The notes under the pieces: generated by a model
What the model saw: only the letters and a program-made list of their open reading frames with translations
The model's database searches: none
Told to the model about the DNA's origin: nothing
Program-made: the position numbers and the translations under genes
Source of the DNA: VXRJ01 sp964636705
GTDB lineage: Bacteria; Acidobacteriota; Vicinamibacteria; Vicinamibacterales; UBA8438
Assembly (NCBI GenBank): GCA_964636705.1
Contig: CAZWUJ010000004.1
Span: forward strand, 1-64,000
DNA length: 64,000 bases
Reading direction: 5' to 3'
Shown here: one piece after another, positions 16,624 to 24,585 of the stretch
Position numbering within the stretch: the stretch's first letter is position 1
Layout of the letters: each line of letters starts with the position of its first letter

Positions 16624-17805
16624 ATGGACTGGAGTCGATTCGGATTCGAGTGCCGGCTCAGCCTGGATGGCCTGATTCCGGGGCTGATCCAGATCGAGGC
16701 GTCGAAGGAAGCCGCCCTCAACCTCGTGCTGCCGCCGGACTGGAGAGCCCAGCTCGATCGACTGAACCGCGTGCGCGCGGTTCACGGGACGACCGCCCTT
16801 GAGGGCAATCCACTGTCGGAGGTGGAAGTAGGCCGGCAGATGGACGCCTTGGCGTCCTCAACTGCACCTCAGCCCGGTCAGTCCGCCGACGAACGGCAGG
16901 TGAGAAACGCGGGTCTGGCCCAGGACTGGGTCCGGGAGCGGTTTGCGCCAACGGCTGAGCCGCCTCGGCGTTCCGACATCCTGCATGTGCACAAGCTGAT
17001 CACCGAGGGTTCCGACGAGAGGGACAACCTGCCGGGGCGCCTGCGGACGCATCCGGTCGTCGTGGGGACCGAGGCGTTGGGCGGAGTACATCGGGGTGCG
17101 CCGCCGGAAGATGTATCCAGACTCGTCGATGAATTCGTCGAGTTCGTGCATTCCCGGGCGTTCATGGCGAACCACCCCGTGGTGCGCGCCTTGCTCGCGC
17201 ACTTCTTCCTGGTCACGATTCACCCGTTCGGTGACGGAAACGGAAGAGTGTCCAGGCTCGTCGAGGCCGGGATTCTCTATCAGGGCGGCTACAACGTCTT
17301 CGGGTTCTACGGTCTGTCGAACTATTTCTATCGCCATGGAGACGAGTACAAGCGACTGCTTCAGCACAGTCGGCGCACGCAGCCGTTCGACCTCAGCGAC
17401 TTCGTGGCGTTCGGAGTCGAAGGGTTCGTCGCCGAACTCAAAGGCATCAACAACTTCATCAAGACGAAGCTCAACCGTGTCATCTACCGCGCAACCCTGA
17501 CTCGGGCGCTCAACCAACGAGCGGGAAAGCGCCGCCGGGTCCTCAATCAACGCGAATACGGTCTACTGGACTTTCTCCTCCACGAGACGGAGCCCATTGA
17601 TCCCTTCACGGAGGCGCCGTCGCGGAAGATCGACTACTCGGAGTTCCGCAGCGCGCCATACGTCAAGAGCGTGTACCGTGACGTCACAACGCGCACGTTC
17701 TACCGGGAGCTCACCAGGCTGGCGGAAATGGGGTTCATCAGGTTCTCCTTTCGGGAACGGGATCCGACCATCGAGATCGACTTCAGCGCCATCGGGAAGT
17801 ACTGA
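16624..17805 (+). CDS. Fic-family protein with winged-helix C-terminus (probable AMP-transferase)
   Basis: The 393-residue protein has the complete Fic active site HPFGDGNGRVSR, with catalytic H200. An N-terminal inhibitory-helix motif TTALEGN is at residues 56-62, making it a class II Fic in which E60 blocks ATP until relieved. The C-terminal third (VYRDVTTRTFYRELTRLAEMGFIRF) looks like a winged helix. Fic enzymes transfer AMP (or related groups) from nucleotides to target hydroxyls; the target here is unknown. It starts at an ATG behind an AT-rich palindromic promoter and is followed 2 bp later by a methyltransferase, forming a two-gene operon that may have been acquired. Confidence 0.9.
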   Translation: MDWSRFGFECRLSLDGLIPGLIQIEASKEAALNLVLPPDWRAQLDRLNRVRAVHGTTALEGNPLSEVEVGRQMDALASSTAPQPGQSADERQVRNAGLAQDWVRERFAPTAEPPRRSDILHVHKLITEGSDERDNLPGRLRTHPVVVGTEALGGVHRGAPPEDVSRLVDEFVEFVHSRAFMANHPVVRALLAHFFLVTIHPFGDGNGRVSRLVEAGILYQGGYNVFGFYGLSNYFYRHGDEYKRLLQHSRRTQPFDLSDFVAFGVEGFVAELKGINNFIKTKLNRVIYRATLTRALNQRAGKRRRVLNQREYGLLDFLLHETEPIDPFTEAPSRKIDYSEFRSAPYVKSVYRDVTTRTFYRELTRLAEMGFIRFSFRERDPTIEIDFSAIGKY

Positions 17806-17807
17806 CC

Positions 17808-18572
17808 ATGGAGGAACACGATCCCCATCGAATGACCGAACTCTTCTTCGAGCTGTTCAGCGGGTTGCCCCGGCTGGGACCCGGAGAGGCCGCGAGCACG
17901 CTTCGCGCCCTCGCGCTGGTTCCCGGCGTCGGGCCGCAAACCCGCGTTCTCGACATCGGCTGCGGCACCGGCGCCCAGACCCTGGTGCTGGCGCAAGGCT
18001 CGGCCGCGCGCATCGTGGCCGTCGACAATCATCCGCCGTTCGTCGACTTCCTGAACCACGAAGCGCTGCGCCTCGGGCTGGCGCGCCGGGTCAGGGCCAG
18101 AGTCGCGGACATGCGGCGGCTCGACTTTCCGGACAGCTCGTTCGAACTGATCTGGAGCGAGGGAGCCATCTACAACATCGGCTTCGAGACAGGGCTCCGA
18201 GATTGGCGGCGGCTCCTTGTGGGCGGCGGGCACATCGTGGTGACGGAAGCGTGTTGGCGGCGACCGGATCCGCCTGCCGCATGCGAGGCTTTCTGGAAGC
18301 AGGAATATCCGGACATGCGCGACACGTCAGCGCTCCTGCACGCTGTCGGCGAGTGCGGCTACGACACCGTTGGTCACTTTCCTTTGCCCTCGTCGGCTTG
18401 GTGGGACGACTACTACCGCCCCCTCCAGGACAACGTGAAAGCCTTCCGCGAGCGCCACCACGACGATCCGGAAGCGCGGGAGCTGGCGGATGGATGCCAG
18501 CGCGAGATAGACGTCTGGCGCGCCTATTCGGAGTTCTACGGCTACCAATTCTTCGTGCTGCGCGCCCCGTGA
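17808..18572 (+). CDS. SAM-dependent methyltransferase (class I)
   Basis: The 254-residue protein has the Rossmann motif I VLDIGCGTGAQTLVLAQG near residues 46-63, the acidic motif II IVAVDNHPPF, and motif IV-like FELIWSEGAIYNIGF. It belongs to the class I small-molecule or protein methyltransferases. The substrate is unknown. It starts 2 bp after the Fic stop, so it is in the same transcript; the pairing could mean two modifications of one cellular target, but that is speculation. Confidence 0.85.
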   Translation: MEEHDPHRMTELFFELFSGLPRLGPGEAASTLRALALVPGVGPQTRVLDIGCGTGAQTLVLAQGSAARIVAVDNHPPFVDFLNHEALRLGLARRVRARVADMRRLDFPDSSFELIWSEGAIYNIGFETGLRDWRRLLVGGGHIVVTEACWRRPDPPAACEAFWKQEYPDMRDTSALLHAVGECGYDTVGHFPLPSSAWWDDYYRPLQDNVKAFRERHHDDPEARELADGCQREIDVWRAYSEFYGYQFFVLRAP

Positions 18573-18585
18573 ACACTTCGTTGCA

Positions 18586-18655
18586 GGTGCGCCGGCCCCT
18601 GGATGCGCCGGTCGCCCGTGCGCAGGAAATGGGTGCGCCAGCCTCCAGGCCGGCA
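18586..18655 (-). repeat. 18-bp-palindrome repeat, degenerate copy
   Basis: On the minus strand the head GCCGGCCTGGAGGCTGGC (one mismatch to the perfect palindrome) is at 18637-18654. It is followed towards lower coordinates by degenerate GCACC-containing units reaching about 18586. It lies in the 209-bp gap after the methyltransferase gene. The remainder of the gap, 18656-18781, holds an AGGAGG Shine-Dalgarno (18764-18769) for the next gene and nothing else recognisable. Confidence 0.7.
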
Positions 18656-18781
18656 AGCACGGTGCAGCTGTGGTGAGGCCGCCCAGTCCTTGCGTGGCCG
18701 GGGACCGTAAGGTATCGTCAATGCCTGCCGCCGCTGACCGCTACGGTCGGCAGGGCACGTTTCAGGAGGCTCGGCGATCAC

Positions 18782-20614
18782 ATGTCCGCTGTCCATTCAC
18801 GCCGCAGTTTCGTCAAGCGCGTCGGCGCGGCCGCCGGCGCTGTCGCCCTCCCGCCTTCCGCCATGGCGGAGGCGGCCGGCCAGTCGGCGCCGCAGTTTCC
18901 TCCGGAGACGCCCCGGTCGGTGCATCCGACGCTCAACCGCCGGGCGCGCGGCTGGCTCCGCTTCCTGTGGGAGAAGGCGACGACCCCGGACAACTGGAAC
19001 GCGGACGGCGTGCCGCACATGTGGTGGGATCGCTACTCGATCCCGGTCGTCACCAGCTACGGCCGCTTCGATCTCCACAACTCGTCGTACGCCCTGCTGC
19101 TCATGGCCGACGAAACGCCGGCCTGGCGCGAGGTCTACACGCAGATCGCCGACGGGCTGGCCAGCCGCTATCCGACCTATTGGGGCGCAATCGACTGGCT
19201 GACGCAGATTGGCGACGACCCGCGGCGGGCGAACTATCCCGACTTCGTGATGGCGGGGATCCCGGAGCGGCTGCGCGGAAACTACAACCGCATCGGCTGG
19301 ACCGCGAACGGCATCGAGCCCTGGGGGCTTTCCCCGGACCCGATCGGCTCGGAAGGGAACCTCTTCTTCCGCGGCTGGTTCAACCTCGTTCTCGGCATCT
19401 ACCGCTACATCTCGGGCGATGACAAGTACGAGCGGCCGTTCGACGTCACCGGCTACGGGGACGAGGTGTTCCAGTGGGATCAGCACCGCATCGCGGAGTT
19501 GCTCGAACGGCAGTATCGCGAGCGGCCAGAGGGACCGCATTGCGAGAACACCAAGATCTGGTTCGTGTGCAACAGCGCGGCGGGGCTCGGGCTCCACCTG
19601 TACGACCGGATCAACAGCCGGGAGACGCACCGGCCGGTGCAGGGCTTCCTGGAGTACGCGCGCGAGAACTTCGTGGGAGTCGGGAACGACGGCCGGCTGG
19701 AGTGGGTCACCAGCTACTACGACCCGGTCGTCAACCACAAGTCCAACGGCGGGGCCGGGGCGGGTGTCGGAACGGCCTTTCTGCTGCTGCCCCAGGATCG
19801 CGAGTTCGCCACGTTCCTCTACGAATCGGCCGCCAACGCGCTCGGCTGGAACAATCCGCGCGTCGAGATCCGGGCTTCGCAGCCCGGGCTGGTGATGGCG
19901 CGCGAGCTGGGCGACCATACGTCGCTGGAGCGGCTCCGCGCCGCCGCGGAGCGGGAGTTCGACCCTCGGTACTTCGGCGACGACAACGAAATGTTCGGCT
20001 GGTGGTTCAACCTTAACGAGGCCTATCCGCGCGGCCAGAGCAGCGCCAGCATGATGGTGTCGGAGGTCGGGATGGGCGATGCGTGGTACCGGGCGTTCGA
20101 CGCGCCGCACCTGGACAAGTTCGACGCACCGACGGTCGAGGGCGTCGATTTTCCCGCCATGGGCGTCTATCAGGCGTGGAACGACACCGAGAGCGGGGCT
20201 CTCCACGTCGGCACCTACGCCGCGTCACCGGACCGTCGCGGGATCGAGACGAACTGGCGGGTCACCAATCTGCCGAATGCCGAGGACGTCTTCATCGTCT
20301 GTGACGGCGAGCCGTTCCAGCGATTCAGCATCGTCGACCCCAACACCATCCGACTCGACGCCACCATCGACCTGCGCCACTATCAGATCTTCACCGGCTA
20401 CCGCGGTCCCGGCACCCAGGCGGATGCCGGGCGGCAGCGGGACCGGATGGCGGGAAACCGGACGGTTTCCGGGGCGGCGTCGGGAATGGCCGCGGCGGCC
20501 GGACTGGGGGCTGCCGCTGAAGGTTCCGCGGCCGCGCAGCGGGGTCGCAGCGCGGCAGAGGCGACGAGCAGTTTCTCGAACACGGGCCCGAATTGCCCGT
20601 GCTGCGTGGCCTGA
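18782..20614 (+). CDS. Tat-exported linalool dehydratase/isomerase (Ldi)-family protein
   Basis: The 610-residue protein begins with a twin-arginine signal (RRSFVKRVGAAAGAVALPP). The core (about 50-540) matches the Ldi alpha6/alpha6-barrel family. The pair C254-x8-C263 in HCENTKIWFVCNSAAGLGL has the same spacing and context as the catalytic C171/C180 of Castellaniella Ldi, and PDPIGSEGNLFFRGWFNLVLG aligns with the segment carrying Ldi H129. Here that His position is W199, so the acid/base chemistry must differ, and a terpene-alcohol substrate is not assured. The last ~70 residues form an Ala/Gly-rich tail ending in a Cys cluster (CPCC). It starts at ATG 18782 behind AGGAGG. Its TGA stop is the first base triplet of an 85-bp repeat. 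Confidence 0.75.
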   Translation: MSAVHSRRSFVKRVGAAAGAVALPPSAMAEAAGQSAPQFPPETPRSVHPTLNRRARGWLRFLWEKATTPDNWNADGVPHMWWDRYSIPVVTSYGRFDLHNSSYALLLMADETPAWREVYTQIADGLASRYPTYWGAIDWLTQIGDDPRRANYPDFVMAGIPERLRGNYNRIGWTANGIEPWGLSPDPIGSEGNLFFRGWFNLVLGIYRYISGDDKYERPFDVTGYGDEVFQWDQHRIAELLERQYRERPEGPHCENTKIWFVCNSAAGLGLHLYDRINSRETHRPVQGFLEYARENFVGVGNDGRLEWVTSYYDPVVNHKSNGGAGAGVGTAFLLLPQDREFATFLYESAANALGWNNPRVEIRASQPGLVMARELGDHTSLERLRAAAEREFDPRYFGDDNEMFGWWFNLNEAYPRGQSSASMMVSEVGMGDAWYRAFDAPHLDKFDAPTVEGVDFPAMGVYQAWNDTESGALHVGTYAASPDRRGIETNWRVTNLPNAEDVFIVCDGEPFQRFSIVDPNTIRLDATIDLRHYQIFTGYRGPGTQADAGRQRDRMAGNRTVSGAASGMAAAAGLGAAAEGSAAAQRGRSAAEATSSFSNTGPNCPCCVA

Positions 20615-20695
20615 TCATTGTCGCCTGCGGCTCCGATGGCCGCCCAACCACGCCTGTCTGGCAGCCTGCACCGTTCCACGGCGCCGACTGCTAAG
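20612..20695 (-). repeat. Long REP-like repeat filling a convergent gene junction
   Basis: The element occupies the whole gap between two convergent genes and supplies both stop codons (TGA of the Ldi-family gene, TAG of the CRTAC1 gene). On the minus strand it starts TTAGCAGTCGGCGCCGTGG, continues through GCAGGCTGCCAG, and ends in a conserved tail (GGGCGGCCATCGGAGCCGC). The copy at 28647-28734 is almost the same over its full length. The hairpin could act as a bidirectional terminator. Confidence 0.75.
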
Positions 20696-22985
20696 GTCCG
20701 AAGCTGAGCGTCCGCAGATCGAGGGTCTCGTAGGACGCTTCGCCCTCGATGATGTGGATCGTCCGATCCATCGGGACGTCATCGAACGTCTGCGTGACAC
20801 CGGTGGCGGGCCAGAAGACCTCGAGCCGCTCGATGCGCGAGGCCGAGCCCAGTCCGAGGGTCTGACGTAGCGGATTGCCGCCAAAGCTGCCGCCGCTGTT
20901 CACGTGCCGATAGATGGAGCGCTCTTCGTCCCCTTGCTCGTTCACGACGACGGCGCGGATGCGGGCGCCGATGGCCGACCGGTTGGAGCGGACTCCCTCC
21001 AGCCGGATCGTGATCCAGCGATTCCCGAAGCCCGGATTCTCGTAGAGGGCGTTGCCGAACCGGTCCCCCGGAAAGGCGCCTCCCATCTGCTGGAACACGT
21101 CCTGATCGCCGTCGTTGTCGAAGTCCGCGAACGCGACGCCGTGTCCCTTCTGGAGATGGCCGAAGCCGCCGGAGTAGGTCACATCGGAGAAGCCGCGCCC
21201 ATCCTGATTGCGGTACATCAGGTTCGGCATCACGCTGTGATAGGGCGGATAGCCGGTGCCCAGGTAGAAGTCCGGATAGCCGTCGTTGTCGAGGTCCCCG
21301 AAATTGGAACCCATGGCCGCCGTCGGCTCCGTCAGGCCGTAGCGGCCGGAGACTTCCTCGAAGCGTCCACCGTCCATCCCACGATAGAGGCGTGACATCT
21401 CCGTGGCGGTGGGACGTCCGAGGGCGCTGGCCGCGAGATGTTCGATGCCCGCGGTATAGGCCGAGACGTACAGGTCGAGGCGCCCGTCGTTGTCGACGTC
21501 CCAGAACCAGGCCGGAAAGCTGCCCGTCGGGCCGGCAACCCCGAGCCCTTGCGCTTCGTCGATGAAAACCCCGCGGCCCGTGTTCCGGTAGAGCCGGTTG
21601 TTTCCCCGGTAGTTGGATACATAGAGGTCCGGCAGACCGTCGCCGTTGTAGTCACCCCAGACCGCCGCCTTCGCGTAGCGATAGTTCGTGACCGCGGCAG
21701 CCTCGGCGACATCCGTGAATGTGCTGTCTCCGTTGTTGCGAAAGAGCTGGCTGGGGGCTACGAGCGCCGGGGATGACTCGTTGCCGACATACAGGTCGAG
21801 GTCGCCGTCATTGTCGTAGTCGCCCCAGGCGGCGGTATGACTCGGGTAGTGCACATCGCCGAGTCCCGCGTCGAACGTCACATCGGTGAAGGTGCCATCA
21901 CCGTTGTTCCGGACCAGCGAGTTGGGGTGGCGGCCGTCGGCACGCAGCCACGCGCCGCGCAGGACCAGCAGGTCTACGTCGCCGTCGTTGTCGTAGTCGG
22001 CCTGGACCATGTTCAGGCCGCCATACAGTCCGACCAGACCCGCTTCGGCGGTGCGCTCGGCGAAGGTGCCGTCCCGGTTGTTTCGGAAGTAACGGATCTG
22101 GCCCCGCGGGCCCCACGTCGAGACGACGAGATCCAGGTAGCCGTCGTTATCGAAGTCGTCGGCGATCGCGCCGCCGCACATGTCGAACGTGTCGAGACCG
22201 AGGGCTGGCGCGATATTGGCGAACCGGGGCATCGCCTCGGTCGACTGAAACGTCTCGGGCGGCAGCCGGTACTGCTCGGGGACCTCGTCCGGGTAGCCGC
22301 CTACTGTCATATAGGCGATGTTCAGCAGCCAGCGTGCCGAAAGGTACTGCTGCGTCGTGTCGTTGGCGGCGGGGGACGGTGCGTCCGCGCTCCAGTTTCG
22401 GGCTGCCGCCTCGCCCGTCGGGCCGCCCGACGCGGCGTCCTCAGTGCTCTGGAGCACCTCGGTAAAGGCAGCGATCGCATGCCGCGACGGCGCCTGGTCA
22501 GTATGGATGCCACCGTCGCGAAGCGGGAGTATGCACGCCTCGGCGTTCGGATGGAGGGCGCAGTTCTGCGTCTCGGCCAGCCGCAGGTAGGCCACACCGA
22601 GGCTGTAGTTGTTGAAGGTGATCCCGGGGCGGTTTTCTTCGGTCGGGGGAATCAGTTCAAGGGCGTCGGTGAGGAGACGGATCGCCTCGGCTTCGTTTCC
22701 GAGGCGCAGCTCCTCGCCGGAGAGCTGAACCATCACGCGCCAGCGGTTGGGACCGGTCTCCGTCGCGGGCAGCGCCTGCAGCTCGCCGCGGAACTGCCGG
22801 GCCCGCCAGTCGCCGGTGTACGGATGGGTGTCGGGACTATCGTTCGCGATCTCCTCGAGCAGGGCCAGCATCCGTTGGTGGCTGGCGGAAGGCGTCGGCT
22901 GAGCCGCGATGCGGCCGGGCACGGTCAGGCCGAGCATCCCGGTGACGGCCAGGGCGGAGGCGCCAGCGACGCACGCAAACCGCAT
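20691..22985 (-). CDS. Secreted CRTAC1-type FG-GAP/VCBS repeat protein with ASPIC/UnbV domain
   Basis: The 764-residue protein has a signal peptide (ASALAVTGMLGLTVPGRIAAQ) and a helical region (about 30-240) with tetratricopeptide-like sequence. It then carries at least seven FG-GAP repeats of the form DFDNDGYLDLVVSTWG or DYDNDGDVDLLVLRG, whose Asp/Asn loops bind calcium and build a beta-propeller. The C-terminus is an ASPIC/UnbV domain (RSAIGARIRAVV, then SGGSFGGNPLRQTLGLG and RIERLEVFWPATG). The family is extracellular; its function in bacteria is undefined. The start is an ATG. It converges with the Ldi-family gene and uses a repeat-borne stop codon. Confidence 0.88.
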   Translation of the reverse strand: MRFACVAGASALAVTGMLGLTVPGRIAAQPTPSASHQRMLALLEEIANDSPDTHPYTGDWRARQFRGELQALPATETGPNRWRVMVQLSGEELRLGNEAEAIRLLTDALELIPPTEENRPGITFNNYSLGVAYLRLAETQNCALHPNAEACILPLRDGGIHTDQAPSRHAIAAFTEVLQSTEDAASGGPTGEAAARNWSADAPSPAANDTTQQYLSARWLLNIAYMTVGGYPDEVPEQYRLPPETFQSTEAMPRFANIAPALGLDTFDMCGGAIADDFDNDGYLDLVVSTWGPRGQIRYFRNNRDGTFAERTAEAGLVGLYGGLNMVQADYDNDGDVDLLVLRGAWLRADGRHPNSLVRNNGDGTFTDVTFDAGLGDVHYPSHTAAWGDYDNDGDLDLYVGNESSPALVAPSQLFRNNGDSTFTDVAEAAAVTNYRYAKAAVWGDYNGDGLPDLYVSNYRGNNRLYRNTGRGVFIDEAQGLGVAGPTGSFPAWFWDVDNDGRLDLYVSAYTAGIEHLAASALGRPTATEMSRLYRGMDGGRFEEVSGRYGLTEPTAAMGSNFGDLDNDGYPDFYLGTGYPPYHSVMPNLMYRNQDGRGFSDVTYSGGFGHLQKGHGVAFADFDNDGDQDVFQQMGGAFPGDRFGNALYENPGFGNRWITIRLEGVRSNRSAIGARIRAVVVNEQGDEERSIYRHVNSGGSFGGNPLRQTLGLGSASRIERLEVFWPATGVTQTFDDVPMDRTIHIIEGEASYETLDLRTLSFGP

Positions 22986-23065
22986 TCATAGGATTGTACG
23001 GGCCCCCGGGGGAACTGCCAAAGAAGTGCTGTTTGCAGGCTTGTCCGGAGACTCGAGCCCGTTCC

Positions 23066-23836
23066 TCATTGCCGGCGGCGCCCGACGAAAATCTCGTGAC
23101 GCCCCGGCTCGACCTCGGGGTGCATGAACGGCACGCTGCGAGCGTCGAAACCGACATCGTCCAGCAGGTCCAGCCAGCGTTGGCGCGTGAACAGTCCCTC
23201 GACATGACGGTCGTGCGCGACGCGAACCGAGCCATCGCGATCGCGTAGCAGGAAGGCGTAGTCGACGACATAGTGAGTGTCATCGGGGTCCGGATCCCAG
23301 AGCCACTCGAGATAGCGGAGACCGCGCGCCGGCGTGCCGGCCGCGTCGCCGGACGGCGCGGGCTCGTCGCAGCCGCCGTCATCCGTCAGCGGGCCGGGAA
23401 AATTCTCGCGCACGTAGTCCGGCGCGAACAGCACGGCGCCGCCTGGCCGGCAGTGGACCGATGCGGTTTCGATGGCGCGCCGCAGATCGGCTTCCGTCGT
23501 CATGTAGCAGACGGCGTCGTGGACGAACACGGCGTCGAAGGTCCGGCCCAGACGCAGCGTGCGCATGTCGCCCAGCCGGTGCTCGCATTCCGGGTTCAGG
23601 GCGCGGCTTACGGTCAGCATGCCTTCGGAGATGTCGGTGAGCAGCAGGTGGGGGAACCGCTGCTTCATGTGCAGAGCGTTGTTGCCGCCGCCGCTGCCCA
23701 GTTCCAGCAGGGACTCGATCGGCCCGTCGCACGCCCCGGCCAGCAGGTCGGCATAGATGCCTGCCTCGACGGCATAGGCCGTGGCTGGATCGTCGAGAAG
23801 CGGCCACCACTCGGCGAGATCGTCGTAGAGGAGCAT
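23066..23836 (-). CDS. SAM-dependent methyltransferase
   Basis: The 256-residue protein opens MLLYDDLAEWWPLLDDPATYA-like, followed by motif I LLELGSGGGNNALHMKQRF (about residues 42-60), motif II LLLTDISEGML, and motif IV FDAVFVHDAVCYMTTEADL, all typical of class I methyltransferases of the methyltransf_25 type. The C-terminal part carries an insertion with DPDPDDTHYVVDYAFLLRDRDG. The substrate is unknown. The ATG at 23836 was chosen as the start of the conserved N-terminus. It lies in the same orientation as the CRTAC1 gene downstream and the cupredoxin-like gene upstream. Confidence 0.8.
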   Translation of the reverse strand: MLLYDDLAEWWPLLDDPATAYAVEAGIYADLLAGACDGPIESLLELGSGGGNNALHMKQRFPHLLLTDISEGMLTVSRALNPECEHRLGDMRTLRLGRTFDAVFVHDAVCYMTTEADLRRAIETASVHCRPGGAVLFAPDYVRENFPGPLTDDGGCDEPAPSGDAAGTPARGLRYLEWLWDPDPDDTHYVVDYAFLLRDRDGSVRVAHDRHVEGLFTRQRWLDLLDDVGFDARSVPFMHPEVEPGRHEIFVGRRRQ

Positions 23837-23913
23837 GTTCGGCTTCACGGGCAACGTCGATTCGACGCGACCGGCCTGTCTCGATTCACCGGGCGAGGGA
23901 GGCCGCACGCCCG

Positions 23914-24384
23914 CTACTCGACCCTGAAGGTTCCGGCGACGGTTCGCCCGCCGTCCGCCCGCCGCCTCTGAACCGAGGGGACGTCGCCCACGGTGAAATC
24001 GAATGTGCCGGTGCGGATCGGAGTGAAGCTGAACTGGGCCGTGCCGCCGACGTCGAATTCGATGGCGCGGAACGCCAGCGCCTGCAGGTGCACTTCGATC
24101 CCGTTGATGGTGACGATGCGCAGGTGCGAGCTGCGCAGCAACTCGTCGACTTCGAGCCGCCACGGCTCGTCGCCGTCGCTGGTGATGTTCAGCCGGTAGT
24201 ACTCGCCCGTCACCAGGTCGAACTCCGCGGTGGAGAGGACGGGGCCGTCGGGTCCTGTCGTGATCTCCAGGTGGATGTCGAGCGGCGGTCCGGCGGCCAG
24301 ATTGCCGCCCACCTGCGCATGCGCAGCGGCGGGGAGCACCAGCGCCAGGCCGAAGGATGCGACAACAATGGCCTTTGGCAACAT
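23914..24384 (-). CDS. Exported cupredoxin-like protein
   Basis: The 156-residue protein has a signal peptide (AIVVASFGLALVLPAAAHAQ). A beta-sandwich domain follows with TGEYYRLNITSDGDEPWRLEVDELLR, LQALAFRAIEFDVGGTAQFSFTPIRTGTFDFTVGD and a closing GTFRVE. This resembles periplasmic cupredoxin-like proteins from proteobacteria. The usual His/Cys/Met copper ligands are not obvious, so metal binding is doubtful. The ATG at 24384 precedes the signal peptide. It is divergent from the haem-motif propeller gene (202 bp between starts, nothing else recognised there). Confidence 0.6.
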   Translation of the reverse strand: MLPKAIVVASFGLALVLPAAAHAQVGGNLAAGPPLDIHLEITTGPDGPVLSTAEFDLVTGEYYRLNITSDGDEPWRLEVDELLRSSHLRIVTINGIEVHLQALAFRAIEFDVGGTAQFSFTPIRTGTFDFTVGDVPSVQRRRADGGRTVAGTFRVE

Positions 24385-24585
24385 GCTCGTCGTTATACCT
24401 GAACGTCGTGCGTCCGGCCAGTCATCGGGACCGTAGTGGAATTGAGGGCTCGCCGCACCGCATCGGAGAGCATGTCCTTGACGGATGTCTCGTGTCGGGG
24501 CATGCTCGCCTTGAACGGTTGCCCGCCGCCTGTGGTACGACCGGGCGCCGGTCGCGCCGGTCGGACCGCAACCCGGAGGAGCACG

